A DNA stretch of 64,000 bases from positions 34,378,785 through 34,442,784 of the forward strand of contig NW_026947502.1 of the NCBI RefSeq assembly GCF_034190915.1, in the 5' to 3' direction. Below, piece by piece: positions 47,426 to 60,340 of this stretch. Below the pieces are notes generated by a model that saw nothing but the letters and a program-made list of their open reading frames with translations, was not told the DNA's origin and did no database searches. The position numbers and the translations under genes are program-made. The stretch is from Cavia porcellus. Its lineage: Eukaryota > Chordata > Mammalia > Rodentia > Caviidae. Each line of letters opens with the position of its first letter. The stretch's first letter is position 1.

Positions 47426-49389
47426 AATTAAAGGGATCATATTATTATATTGTACCTATTTAGATACTCTAGAATAATCTCTCCATGCCCAGAACCGAGA
47501 ACCTTTTCCATTTCTGCAAAGTACTTTTTGTCAGGTGAAGTAATGTAGTAATGTCCTCGTAGGTTCTGCGGTTTGGGATATGGTGGCTAGGAAGAAAGGG
47601 AGGAAGCAGAGGCACCCAGGTCCTAACATTCCCTTTAGGGTTGGGGGGTGGCATGCTGTCTACCACAAAGTTGCAGTAGCAAAACAGAAGCCCACATGGG
47701 AGCAAAAGGAGACTGCACATTGGTCAAGGTCATCAACTCAACATTGATCTAATTAATGGAATCGCTGAAGGAGAGTCATAATTTTAATTACTTAGGTAAT
47801 TTAGCATTATATATGAAGGTAGAAATGCCAGATGTTGAGCCTGTGTAAGGAGGTAAAGAGAAGAGTGGGTGGAGAGTCCAGAAAATAACACAGATGGAAA
47901 GCTTCTGTATCCTAAAACTATTTTTGTGTCTTAATGGTTTCAAATTTGGAATCCCAACACATACAACTATGTCTTTCTTCAGCAGGTTATGTATTTTTAA
48001 AACTCAATCCTTTCTTTCCACGTGCTGTGTTGCACTCATGTGCCAGCAGATGGCAGAAAAGAGCCAATTTTAACATTTTAAATATTGAGAAATAAAGAGA
48101 ATCTTTTTTACCTGGAAAAGTTTAGCCCACTGAACACAGATCCAAACTCAAACCTCTTAAAATTAAAAACAAACAAAAAAACCCTTATTTTTAAAGACTT
48201 TCACAGATGTCAGTTTCAAGGTTTTCCTCTAATTGGACAACCTGTTTACCAATGTGCAGTACACAACAGCTAAATAAACAAATAAGCAAGCAAATTCATA
48301 AATACAGAAACAAATGAGAAATCACTTTAGATTTAAAAAGAAGCTACCAAAAAAAGTTGGGAAGGACCTACTGTCTTGAATCCTGGAGAAAATTTACTGT
48401 CTTCCTCTTCCTTATCCCCACTCAAGAACCTCAGATTCAATTTACCTCACCGGAATCACCATATGCTTTTACCTCCTATTCTCTGTTTCAATTAAAGATA
48501 TTGTTTTCCGCCCAGTTGCCCAATAAGAAACCCTTCAGTTTTCCTTGTTTCCCAAATCCCCAACTTGTAAGTAATGAATGTTTTGTAATTCTTTTTAAAT
48601 CCTCTAGTAATTTAGAAACGATGTACTGTTTTTGTTCTTTTAATAATTATCCTAGAAATTATTGACATAGGAGAAATATAATTCCCAACTTGCTAGATGT
48701 CAGCTGTGTCTGCCGTGTTCGTGTTCCTTAAATATCAAAGAATGTATTCCAAAGGACAACACAGGTTGAGAGACAGGAGGGTTCCCAAAAAGAGGTTGCC
48801 ACTGAGATTTTTCATCAGAGGTAATTTATACAGTAAAGTCACAATGTGAGTACAGCTACATACTACAATTAATCTATAGGAAAATCTGCTTAGCTAATAT
48901 TGATCCATTTGGGAAACAAGTCACACAGCAAGGGTATGTGGAAAGAAAAAAGACATTTTTGGGAAGGGATGGGTCTAGATGTTCACTCACTCAGACAACT
49001 GATGCCTAACTGGACTTGCTGGATTGGGTGGTACTAATTACAATTACTAATTATAATCTCAAGTTACTGTTTTTCCTTCAGGAAGGTATGTAGGTACGGG
49101 TATTTCATCTTTATCCTGATGCTTGGTCTTTTTCAGATACACCTCCAGCCACAATTCTTGTCTTTATTTTTTACGGTCTATCTTAGAGCCAAGTCCCACT
49201 CTGATTGCATATTAATTTATACCTAACTCAGCTGCCTATAATATTATCACATGCAAATTTATCCAAACTAAAGCTAATGTTCATCTTTATCCCTTCCTTA
49301 GATTGTTATTTAGAAGCCCATTATCCTTTTCAGGGATTATATAGTCCCTTTTTAAAAATATATTTTAATTTTTAAAGCCTAGGACATTA
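47426..49389. other. Unassigned intergenic
   Basis: No gene and no repeat I can name in about 2 kb. The short open frames lack recognisable domains. Confidence 0.45.
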
Positions 49390-49950
49390 TCATTACTGTT
49401 TTATAGTGTAAAAGTTGTGCCAGTGGCACTGGAGTTGCTTGTGTCAACCCTAACCAAAAAACATACGAGTAAAGCAAACAAGCTATGTAAGAAGCACTCG
49501 TGCACACGATTGCATGACACTACCACAAAAGACACTCCTAGAACCCCAACCTGCACAAAAGTGGCCACAAGCTTACAAGGTGCAATAAAAAATATAGGGT
49601 ATGCTTAAATTTTTAAAAAATGATTACAGTAAAAGACACATTGCATTAATCCCCCTCAAAATACTCTCCCTCACTTCAAAGATATTTATGCCATTTTTCT
49701 TGCTACTTTCTGCAGCAGCTCTGAAGTTTTCTTTTGTGTCTTTAGTCACACTCTTGTGGCTGCCTTGATGTCCTAAATCAATTCAAAATGTTTACCGTTC
49801 ATGGTCATTTTTCTTTAGAGAAAGATTCACAAGTCACATAGAACCAGATCTAATGTATGAGTGGATCAGGAGATTCCATAACATTTTTAGTTGATGGAAA
49901 TCGTCACAAATATCTAATCAATGAGAGGTAAGCACAAAATATAATAAATG
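49390..49950 (-). pseudogene. Mariner-like transposase fossil
   Basis: On the minus strand the end of the frame reads roughly KWHKYL, stop, SEGEYFEGD, which fits the conserved mariner transposase C-terminus. Further upstream, a stretch fits the poorly conserved transposase body around a Phe-rich FLFKEKFTS-like region. It is full of stops. No inverted terminal repeats could be fixed. Confidence 0.65.
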
Positions 49951-50580
49951 TTTAAATTAAAAATTTATGTAAATTTTTTAAATAAGATATAGATCGCCAT
50001 TAACCACCCCACACACTCACACAACTCTTCCCCCTCACTTTGAAAACACTTTTCCCATCTTCCTTGGCAATGTGTACTTTTGATCCCTCTTGTACACACA
50101 CAAAAGCACGTCTGCAAGGACATCAGCCGACAACTGTATGTTTAACCTCTGACTGGCATTTCTCTACTCACTAATACATGCTACCAAGAACCATTGTTTT
50201 CAAATCTTATCTTAAATAATTCTCATTTTTGCTGTTTAAAACTTCCTCTTGCCTTAAGCTCTATGAAGATTCTCAGTTCACTGTGATACGCACATTATCA
50301 CAGTGCTCAACTGGTCCTAAGTACCATCTTTGTTCTTTGAAGAATCACTCTTCCATTGTCGTTCAAGTTGACAACACTATCAGTATTTGCTCAGATTTAC
50401 TCCATTGGGTGTGTTTCCCTCTCACATATCAGAACTTCCCTCTGGAATAACATCCCTTTCACCTGCAGTCTGTCCTTTAGTGTTTCCTTTTGTGGTCATC
50501 CATCAGAGATGAACGAACTCTCTTGGTTTCAGTTTGTCTGAAGAAATGTATTTGACTGTCCCTCAGCTTAGAAGGTATTT
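49951..50580. other. Unassigned intergenic
   Basis: No gene recognised. Confidence 0.4.
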
Positions 50581-51060
50581 TTTTTGTAGTAAAAAAAAAA
50601 AAAATTCTAGATTGGCAGCTACTTTTTTAACCTTTAAAGACATCCTTCCACTGTTATCTGGCTATATTCATTGTCAAGAAGTCAACATTAATATACTGTG
50701 ACTGTTGCTATGTTACACGTAATCAATGATTTCCTCAGGAGTTTCTAACTTTTTTCCTTTGTTTGTTGTAGTTGTTATAATTCTTGTGATATCATTATTC
50801 ATCCTTGGGAATGTTGGGCAGCTTTCAGTCATTTTCAGTCATTTCATCTTCAAATACTGCCTGTATCTTTCTGTCCTTTTCTTAAATAAATGCAAATAAT
50901 GATAATGTGAAAGAGAGAGATTAAATCATTTGAAAAAGGCAAGGAGACCAGGAGAGGAGGACAGGGGAGGGAATGCAAAAACAATTAAGATGTGTTATAT
51001 ATGCATAGCAACTCTGTTCCAGGAATGTAGTAATAATATATATAAAAAGTGAAAAAAAAA
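50581..51060. repeat. Old LINE fragment followed by an L1 3' end
   Basis: 50581-50880 resembles an old L1M 3' region (aattctagattggcagc, ccttccactgttatctggct). 50885-51060 is a short plus-strand L1 3' UTR end (aaaacaattaagatgtgtta). Confidence 0.55.
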
Positions 51061-51574
51061 TTTTAGGTACCTTGTAGGTACTTCTAAGCTGCATTTTATC
51101 TCTTTAACACTTTAAACCTAGTTGTATGAATTACAGAAGGCTGAGTGATGTGGCAGTTATAAATGACTCCAAAATCCCAAAAGCTTTCAGTCAAGAACAT
51201 CTGTTTCTGGTTCTCTGTAGGTTCACCGCTGCACTGATCCACATCTTTTCTGTGGGACCAGGCCTACAGGACAATCATCTGAAGTATTAACCTGTCATGG
51301 AGGAGAAAAAGATGCATGCCCACGCAATAGTGACTCAGGTCTTCTGCCAGGAAGTGGGGTAAGTCGCGTTCGCTCACGTTACAGATGTAACCTTCTTTAC
51401 GGAGGGGCTTAAGTTTTGTGAATAATACAGTCTATTATAGTGCACTCTTTCATCATCAAATATTCAGTGACCAGCCACTTTTACATGAGAATATACTTGT
51501 CTTCTCACAATGGGGAACTACTCCGAAGTCCACACAGTCACTGCTATGAGGTAAAATTTCTCATCTGAGCTTAC
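51061..51574. other. Unassigned intergenic
   Basis: No gene; possibly an old LTR around 51180-51400, not proven. Confidence 0.35.
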
Positions 51575-51995
51575 ATACATTCCTCAGTGTTTATGGGTTA
51601 TTGGTTCTAGGACCTCTGGAGGAGCTAACATTTGAAAATTCTCAAATCTCTTGCATAAAAGAATGCAAAATATGTATATAATCTACATACTTTCTCCTGT
51701 ATAGTTTATTTTTTTAATTTTAATTTTTATTTTTATTAGTACAGGCAGTACATAATGGTTACATTTATCACTGGGAGTTGGTGCATCTACATAACACACT
51801 TTACTTATTTTTATGTTCCTTTCCCTTCCCCTCTTGAGGTTACTTATAATATGTAATATAAAATCTATGCATTTGTCATTAGTCTATGCCATTTAAGGAA
51901 TTGTCCATGTACTGTATTCTTTCCCAATATTTCCTTTCCTCAATTGGTTTAATCCTTGGATGTGGAATCCATGGATCCCTATGGCCAGTCTCTAC
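51575..51995. repeat. Tigger/MER2-like DNA transposon, split by an L1 end
   Basis: ttggttctaggacctctgga, ctacatactttctcctgtat, then, after a gap, ggttacttataatatgtaat, ttggatgtggaatccatgga. These follow the order of MER2-type Tigger elements. 51705-51837 is a reversed L1 3' end inserted in it. Confidence 0.7.
51705..51837 (-). mobile_element. L1 3' end, very short
   Basis: Reversed L1 3' UTR end (ttattagtacaggcagtaca, gttggtgcatctacataaca), inserted into the Tigger element. Confidence 0.75.
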
Positions 51996-52210
51996 ATCAG
52001 GTCCAGAAGAGGTTTATTTTAACTTAAATGAACATGTATGAACTACTAATGAAATTTATTTTTTTCACCCACCTTGATACAACATGCAAGAGGAAACCAC
52101 ATTCAGATTAATTGCAATAAACTCTTCTATTTGGAAGACAGAAAGATAAAATAATTTTACAATTCTACTAGGCAGATGATTACAAGGAGTTTCATGAGCT
52201 AAGGTGGGAG

Positions 52211-52297
52211 GGAATTTTTTTTTTTATTGGGAATCAAACTCAAGACCTTGCACTTGCTAGGCAGGCATTTGTGTGACTGAGCTACATCCCTGGCCCC
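52211..52297 (-). mobile_element. ID-like SINE
   Basis: ttgggaatcaaactcaagac ... ctgagctacatccctggccc on plus: reversed tRNA-like SINE with a T run as tail. Diverged from the ID type above. Confidence 0.8.
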
Positions 52298-53253
52298 AGG
52301 AATATTTCTTGAATTGATTTGATTTTACTCCCTAAAAGTGATTCCAATCTATTGTTAATCATGACCCTTGGTTTTGCTCTCTGGAAAAGAATTCCTTTCC
52401 CATTGTTTTTCTGGGCAAGCATTAGAAAATATACCTTTTTGAGGACTTAACGGGGTTTTTTTGGGCATATCTCTGTTCCATGGATGATTTGGTTTTCGGG
52501 TCCTGACCTAGATCCCCGATCTTCCAAATGAGTGTACGACAGAGGTTAAATAAAAAGAGACAAATTGTATGATTTTTTAAGAGGTCAAAACCCTTTAGTT
52601 CAGCTCATGACTCTGAGGACTATGACAAAGCATTTTTTGGATTGGCCCACTTTTATCAGGACCAAAGACAAAAGACAGGGAAACTGAGGAAAGCACAGGA
52701 AATGAGCAGGACCTTGGGAATCACTTCAAAGACTTCTCCAAGTAGTAAATTAAGCCAATTTAGGAGAACCATCTTATCTCCAAGATAACATTTCTGGTGG
52801 GATTGAGACTGCAGGATTGAGATACCTGCAGCTGCACTCTCTATTTACTTCATTAATGTTGGAGCCAAAGTGTCCTCAGCTTGTGGCCTTATCGTGCCTT
52901 TTGAGGTATCTCTGGCCTCACAGGCCACTACAGGCCTCATCCAGGACCAGTGATTCACAGAGGTTCACTTACTATGAATCAGCTCCTGTCACCAGGCAAG
53001 GGGCCGAGGCTAAGGACAGACTCACAGATAACCATAGAAAGCCAATTAGTAAAATTTAAATTCTTCTCAAAGCCGCTTCATAGTGGTCTCCAACATTTGG
53101 TGTCAACAATTACAAATTTTCTTATATGCCCAGCTGCTGCTAGGATCAAACTGAGGGCCTCATGCCAGGCACATGCTCTACCACTAAACTACACAGGCGG
53201 TCATCTACATTGAGGACTTATAATGGGAATGGACTACAAACACTCTAAGCATC
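52298..53253. other. Unassigned, with a tRNA-like fragment at 53128-53203
   Basis: 53128-53203 (gctaggatcaaactgagggc, gctctaccactaaactac) resembles a reversed ID/tRNA-like SINE fragment. The rest is not recognised. Confidence 0.45.
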
Positions 53254-53653
53254 TGTCTTAGTTACTTTTCTCTTGCTGTTGAGACAAAATACCTGACACC
53301 CAAAGTTAAAAGGAGGAACAGTTTATTTAGCTTATAGTTTGTAGAGGTTTCCATCTATAATCTGCTGGCTCCAAGCCAGGTTAGCACATGGCAGAGGGGC
53401 AACTGTTCATGGTGGCAGAAGACAGCAAAAGCAACAAGAGACGCAAAGGGAAGGGACAGGGAAGGGAGAGCTTCTTTCTGTCCCTCGTATCGTATAGACT
53501 ACCTGCCCTAGAGCAGAGGTAGCACCCACACCCTTGATCCTAGCACTGGCCCATGAATCCATCACAAACTCTAAATTCCATTTCCTCTGAAAAGCCTGCC
53601 TCCCATGACTGCATGAGGCTTTAGGGGGGACACCTAGACACAAACTGTTACCA
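53254..53653 (-). mobile_element. MaLR-type solo LTR
   Basis: Opens TGTCTTAGTTACTTTTCTC and ends CTGTTACCA on plus, so the minus strand gives TGGTAACAG...AAGACA. Contains gttgagacaaaatacctg and gctggctccaagccagg. Confidence 0.85.
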
Positions 53654-54344
53654 GTGTCCAAAAGGGAAATTTGTTAAATTATGTTCTATCTGTAAAGCAG
53701 ATTATGACAAAAGGAGCAGTAGTTTTGAAATAGCTCCCAATTTATGTTACCACTACCTATCCGCACCTCTGTGGTACAACTTCAAACGTGATGAGCCATC
53801 ATCAGAGAGACTGGGAAAAGTGGGATCTTGGAAAACAGTTATAGAAGTAGGCACAGTCAAAGATGAAAGAAATGCTGTAGCTGACACGGAATAATAAAAC
53901 CAGATGTCAGCACTCAGAAGGCTTCACGTCCACCACCCAAAATCTCTAAAACTGGAGTTGGGAAGGGCTTTACGGGGTGTGAGGGAGAAGAGAGAGATGA
54001 GGTAAAATTGGAGAGGGAGACGAGATTTGGTAAACAATGGTTTAAAAAATAGATTTTACTATCACTACCACTAAATGATATGGGCAGCCTTTAGGAAGTA
54101 AAAACATACGGGCAAATTTCTATTTTTTAAAAAATCTGCTCTAATGAGGTGTGGGCTTAGACCAGGGTTACTAAAAGAACAATGCAGACAAAAGGGATAG
54201 ATTTAAAAATGCTTTTGAGAAGGTAATATTCTAAAATGCTAAAACTGAGATATAAAAGTCATAAAATAAAAATTCCCCTCATATTATTTCCTAAACACAT
54301 GCACCAACTCTACAGAAGAAATGTAAATGTTTATAATACTAATA
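53654..54344. other. Unassigned intergenic
   Basis: No gene or clear repeat. Confidence 0.45.
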
Positions 54345-56480
54345 AAAATTATTTTAAAATTAATTTTATTGGAACACTGTTGATATACATAATGATCACA
54401 TTCATCACAGGAAATTGGTACCTGTACCCAATATATCTTGATATTTCTTTTTTTCCCCACATTTCCTTCCCCTCCCTTCAACTTCTCTTCCCTTCTTTAT
54501 TTACAAAACATTTGTTTACATTTTTCTTTTTATTCTCTTTTTTCCTTTTCTCTTCCTTTCCTTTCACCTCCTTCTTGCTTTGCACCCCTTCCTATTTGCA
54601 CATTTTCTTTCTGCTTCCAATAACTGTCATCCATTTGGCCCTTAATTGTACTTTCAGTGCCTCACATGGCCATAATTAAACATGTGTCTAATTTATTTCA
54701 CTTAAAATTATGGTCTCAAGGTGTATTCATTTAGCTGGAAATGTTTCAAAATTATCCTTCTTTATGGCTGAGTAGTACTCCATTGTACATAAAAACCACA
54801 TCTTCATGCAGTTATCTGTTGATGGCCATTTGGGTCATTTCCAAGATACAGCTATTACAGTCTGTGCCACTATAAACACATAAGAATGTATATTATTGGT
54901 ATGATGCTTTTAACTCTCTCAGGAAGATACCAAGAAGAGGAATAGCTAGATCAAATGGAACCTCTTCTTTTAGATTTTGAGGAACTGCCATACAGATTTC
55001 CATATTGATTATACTAACTTATACTCCCATTAATAGTAGAAAAGAGTTCCTTTTCCCCCACAGCCCTCCAGTATATATTACTGGTTGATTTCATGATAAC
55101 CATTCTTTCCGGAAAGAGAAGGAATCTCAGTGTTGTTTTAATTTGCATCTCTCAGATGACCAGTGATGATTCACTTTTCCATGTGTTTATTTGCTGTTTG
55201 TACTCCTTCATCTGAGAAGTTTCTACTCATTTCAAATGAACATTTTTTTGACTGGGTCTTTAAATTTGGGGAGTCTGGTTTTTTTGTTTTTGTTTTTAGT
55301 TATTTATACATTCCACATATTAGCCCTTTGTCTGAGGAATAGCTGGTAAATACATTGTCCCATTCTGTGGGTTGTCTTTTCACTCTGTTGATCGTTGTTT
55401 TTTGTTGTTTTGTGTTTTTACTGCGAAAATCTTTTTAGTATGATGAGATCACAGTTGTTGATTCTTTGTAATATTTCCTGTGCAATTTGGGTTTTGTTCA
55501 TAAACTCTTTGCTTATACCTGTGTCTTCTAAAGTTTTACCTATTTTATATTCTAGCAGGTGTAGTGTTTTTGCTTTAATATTTAGATCTTTCATCCATTT
55601 CAATTTTAGTTTAGTGCATAGTGAGAGATTTGGGTCTAGGTTTAAGCTTTGACATGTAAAAGGCCAATTTTCCTGGCACCATTTATTAAAGAGGCTATCT
55701 TACTTCCCATTCAAGCAGATATCCAGAAGAATAAAAATTCCATTAAAAGTATTCACAGCAGATCATATTGGTTTTTTGTTTGTTTTTGTCAATATCATGC
55801 TGGTTTTTGTTTTGTTTTGCTTTGTTTTTTAAATCATGGTAGCTTTATAATATAATTTCAGGGATTTTTTAAAAATCATGGTACCTTTATAATATGTCAG
55901 AAATTGGGATGCCCCTTGACTTTCCTTTGTGCCTAGAATTGTTTTTGCTAAACTAGATCTCTTCTGGTTCCAATGAATTTTAGGATTCTTTTCTCTTGTG
56001 CCGTGAGGTATGCTATAGATACTTTGATAAGGATTGCGTTGAATCTGCACAACAATTTCAGAAGTGTGGTCATTTTCATTATATTGGTCCTGCCTATCCA
56101 AGAACATTTCACATATACTTTTTGTTCTCTTTCAGACAACAGTGGTTTTCAATATAAAGGTCTCACATGATTGAGCAAATGGACTTAGTAGATATGTACA
56201 GAGTGTTCCACTCTATAACCACAGAATACATATTCTTCTCAGCTGCACACAGAACTTTCTCCAAAACAGACGTCACAGACATTCTTAAGCAAATGCAAAA
56301 GAACTGAAATTATCTCATGAATATTATCAGATCATAGTGTAATAAAACTTGAAATCAATAGCAAAAGAAACTGCAAAAACTACATAAATACATTGAAATT
56401 AAATAACACTCTCCTGAACAATGGGTCACAGAAGAAATTAAAGAAGAAATTACACAATTTCTACAATTAAATGATAAGGT
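54345..56480 (-). mobile_element. Twin-primed L1 (3' part on minus, 5' part inverted)
   Basis: 54345-56145 is a minus-strand L1 with 3' UTR and the C-terminal half of ORF2 (KWMKDLNIKAKTL, WNQKRSSLAK). 56155-56480 is plus-strand ORF2 endonuclease region (equivalent to about 37665-37975 of the full-length L1). The intervening part of ORF2 is missing. Inverted 5' segment plus internal deletion is the standard twin-priming outcome. ORF2 is broken. Confidence 0.85.
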
Positions 56481-57290
56481 CAAATGCAACTCACCAAACT
56501 TTATGTCCTATTTATTATTATTATTATTATGTCCTATTAAATTATGTCTGATTTCTTCATCTGCAATGCCCCCTGGATTTATTTGGATGAGCTAGAGGTG
56601 TGGAGCTGCATCTTGCTTCCACGTCTTCTCATTTTCTATTTTTTAAAAACTTGTTTTCTGTGTTCATGCGTGTAAAGTGTTTATAGTAGATAGCTGTATT
56701 ACTAGTTTTAGACCTCCATAGAAAATAACTACTTTTCAGAGATGTCTCCTGGCAGTAGCTGGCTTTTTGTTTTTTGAGTCTGTCTCAAGATTTCGCCTCT
56801 TTAATTTGTTAAGGATGAGAAGTTGCAGCATATCTGGTCTAGCATCCAGTTTTCGGCACTGGTCTATGGTATTGTTCACAACTCTCAGACAATCTCAGTA
56901 TTGGCATACAAGGATGAACCACTGATTGCACCTAAATCACCCCGGCTAAAGTAGCACAATCAGTAACAACAACAGCACCAAGCACAGCCTAGAAAATGGC
57001 AAACTGTGGTAACTAATAATTTGCCACCTTTAACCCAAGGAACAAGGTCTATAGTTTTAGAACAAAATCTAAACAAACCAGAAAACTATATTCTCTCAAT
57101 AGAGTGAGTTTACCTTCAGGGGAGAAAACTTAAAAGGGATAGAGGAAAAAGTAGAGAAGTAGAATAGAAAGTGATTAGAGTGCCCAAGCTTTGAGAAACT
57201 GGTATAGGAGGGAGGAGGGAAAGAAAGAAGGAAGAAATAAAAACAAGAGTAAAGAAAACAAGAGGAAACTAAAAAACCAAGAACAGATCA

Positions 57291-57324
<34 letters not shown>

Positions 57325-58311
57325 CAAAGGGGGAAATGTCCACTTCAGAGCGTGTCTCTGTGGTTAGAGACTGTGTCTCTGTGTCTCTGTGTTTCTGGTA
57401 GACAAAGGAGGCAGACCAAGCCTAAATCCATGTTGGACGATCCTGGCCAGCCTACAGTAGAATGAGGCTGGGATGGCGGATACGTCCAGCAGATTTGGGC
57501 TTTCAGCTCTACAGTTCATGCTGCTCATGGTTTCTGGCTGTTAGGTTGCAACCCAAATTTTTCAGTTACGACACTCTGGGTGTCTCTTTCCAGCTTGAAC
57601 TCAGCTCCCTGACCCTGGACATCTCACTCACCCAAACACTGGAAGCCCTAAGAAGCCAGCCTAGGGCTGCTCTGGATCCCGATTTCAGCTGGTCCCCTCC
57701 CAAAATGGTGCGTGGCTAATATCCCTCTCCTGGGAACATTTGGACGATCTTCACTCACCAGCCACTGCAGTCTACAACATCTACTGCTCTGTGCCCCTGG
57801 TGCATCTCTCCGTGGACTCCTCTGGAGGCACCCACAGTGACCATGCCTCTGTAGAGTTGAGCAGCTCCTCTTGCACTGTGAGCTAGGAGTCAGAGAGAAA
57901 GCACTATGTGCCACCTCCCTATTTGGTGTTAAGGTCCCTGCCTTCACTTTCCCCATGAGCTCCGATCCTCCCTTCAGATCCTTCCTGGGTCCTGAACATC
58001 TACCTCCCTCTTTCTTCTCTTCCTCGAATTGCTATGTCTGCAGTCTGAATTTCAGTGAGGCTGATTTCCCGCTGCTCACCACTCTGCCATCTACCCAAAA
58101 GTCCTCAGCAGTGTAATTACAAACAAATAGGCATTCTGCTGATTAACAGATACTTCCAGTCTGCAAAGTACAAAGTGCCTTAAAAACTGCTTTTTAACAG
58201 TACTCAGATATTTAAATGTTACTTAAAACTGTCTTAGATAAGTAGAAAGCAAAAATATTTTAAAATTTCTAAAATGTTTTTTAAATTCTTATCTCTAAAA
58301 TAGAAAAGCAA
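56481..58311. other. Unassigned; possible L1 5'-region-like block
   Basis: Contains a (TTA)n run near 56508-56530, an A run of about 26 at 57293-57318 and a gtgtctct-rich stretch at 57350-57390. From 57320 to about 58120 the base composition is higher in GC and, on the minus strand, begins with agatggcagagtggtgagca, which resembles the opening of an L1 5' UTR. Not confirmed. Confidence 0.4.
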
Positions 58312-58450
58312 GGCCAGGCATGATGGACACACTAATAACCCCAGCACTCCAGAGGGTGAGGCAGAGGATCACCCCGGAGTGGAGGCCAGCCTGGGCCACA
58401 AAGAGAGTTGTGGGCAGCCTGAACTGCATAGTGACCTCCTGTCTCAACAA
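58312..58450 (+). mobile_element. B1-like SINE
   Basis: gccaggcatgatggacacac ... gacctcctgtctcaac; moderately diverged. Confidence 0.85.
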
Positions 58451-58884
58451 AATAAAAATTTTAAAAATTTAAAAAGTAAGAAATAAGCATTCGTTTTAAA
58501 ATAAGTAAACTCTAAAAGAGCAAATAAAATACTTCTAAGCATATCCATGTGTAACATTTGCAGGGTCTAGGCCAAGCGTAGAAATGAAAACTCATACCGT
58601 ATCTCTAAGAATGTGAAAGATGCAAAATGAAGGATTTATTGAATAAAATGTGTAATTAAAGAAACCACAAAATTTTAAAATGTATAAAGTTATGATTTTT
58701 AGGATAAAACATTTACTATCAAAACCATTGAATTTAAGTATTATTGTACATGTTTCCATATAACATTAGTGAGCTGATACTGTTTGGATAAATAATAACA
58801 AAAGTACACACATAATTCATATGTGGCAATATATTCCATACCATTTATTTTCCTAGCTTTACTTTTTTCTTGTTGCTCATTCTT
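58451..58884. other. Unassigned
   Basis: AT-rich, no gene. Confidence 0.4.
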
Positions 58885-60150
58885 TTTAATTAAAAAAATG
58901 TTATTGGTACATGTTTGAAGTACATGATGATTATATTCTTCATGAAGAGTTGGTGCATGTTTATGACACATCTTTATTCTTTTTTTCATCTCTTCACCTT
59001 TTCTCCCCCCCTCCATCTTTTTCCTTTTGAAAAAGATCTATCTCCCTATTTTCCATTATGTATCTTTTTTTATTTTGAAAGTAGTAAACTACAACAGAAC
59101 AAAGCAGAATAAAGCCAGCTGAGACCGTGTAGTGAAATTGGTACAGAACTTCACAGCAGGTTACCAGGATAACAGTAATAGATATCACAGTATATTTCGT
59201 TATCTTTACAATAGTTGTTCTTTCAATATTGTATATCAAAATAAAATGAAATACAGAACATTATAGAACTTATCAAAACAGAATATTGAATAGATCAGTA
59301 CCATTAATCAGAATAGAGCAAAAAAGTAATAAAAATATTTGCCTTCAAAGAGATGGTAGAAGGAAATCCCCCTTATTTACTATAGTCAACCTCCCAGGAG
59401 ATGCTCAGATTTCTGGTTCTCATTTGCTAACAGGGGGACAGGAGAATGGGGGTAGGGGAGGTGAGATGTTTGATTCTAGGCCGTGCACCAGTAGGTTGAC
59501 TATTGCTTAGCAGGGAGACAGTCTGGTTGCTTGGTTTCCCAGTGTCCTAAGTTCCAACATGGTGTGAATCTCAGAAGACACTGATGTTTCTCCCCCTGAA
59601 GGGGCCGTAGTCTGCCACACCACAGCCACTTATCAGGGTGGCAAGCTGCTTGCTTGGTTTCCCAGTGTCCTAAGTTCCAACATGGCACAGGTCTCAGGAG
59701 CTGCTGGTGGTTCTCTTCCTGGAAGGGCCGCAGTCTGCCCACATCACTACCACTTACCAGGGAGGCAAGCTGCTTGCTTGGCTTCCTAGGGTCCTAAATA
59801 TTATGTATCTTTTATTCTATGTTCTGGGTTTCTCATATAGGAGAAACTATGTGATTTTTCTTTATCATGTGATATTTAAACTTGTGTGTCTGATTTGTTT
59901 CATTTAAGGCACATCTATTTTCCTACAAATGAATCAAGTTTATCTTTCCTTATCACAGAATAGTACTCTTTTGTGTATAAATGCCACATTTTTTCATCCA
60001 TTCTTCCTTTGGTGGACATATGGATTCTTTCCAAGATTTAGCATTATGAGTTGTGTTATTACAAACATGGATATGCATGTGTCACTTCAATATGAAGTCT
60101 TTAACTCTTCTGGTAAGATATCAAGATGGGGATTATCTTGTCTTCATCAA
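58885..60150 (-). mobile_element. L1 3' region split by a 731-bp insertion
   Basis: 58885-59068 and 59800-60150 together form a minus-strand L1 3' end (tggtgcatgtttatgacaca; aggcacatctattttcctac; ggatatgcatgtgtcacttc). Confidence 0.8.
59069..59799 (-). mobile_element. 731-bp non-autonomous insertion with 5' tandem units
   Basis: Flanked by the perfect 14-bp duplication attatgtatctttt at 59055-59068 and 59800-59813. On the minus strand it starts with about 2.3 tandem units of about 123 bp (ttggtttcccagtgtcctaa recurs at about 59528, 59651 and, changed, 59777), then about 430 bp of AT-rich sequence, then an A-rich tail at the left. It has no ORF1 or ORF2. The structure resembles an L1-like promoter plus 3' end with everything between removed. 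Confidence 0.8.
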
Positions 60151-60340
60151 AGCCATTAATAACATTTTTATTAACAAGCTTCCCTCATAATTTGTGGAAT
60201 AGTGGCAGTGAGGATCTAAGGGATTAAAATGTGTTTTAAATTGTCATATACTTGAAGTATACTATATTTTTAATCATAATGTATTCTTATAAATTGCTAA
60301 GAGAGTAGACTTCAAATGTTCTCGTCACAAAAAATTTAAA
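60151..60340. other. Unassigned
   Basis: AT-rich, no gene. Confidence 0.4.
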
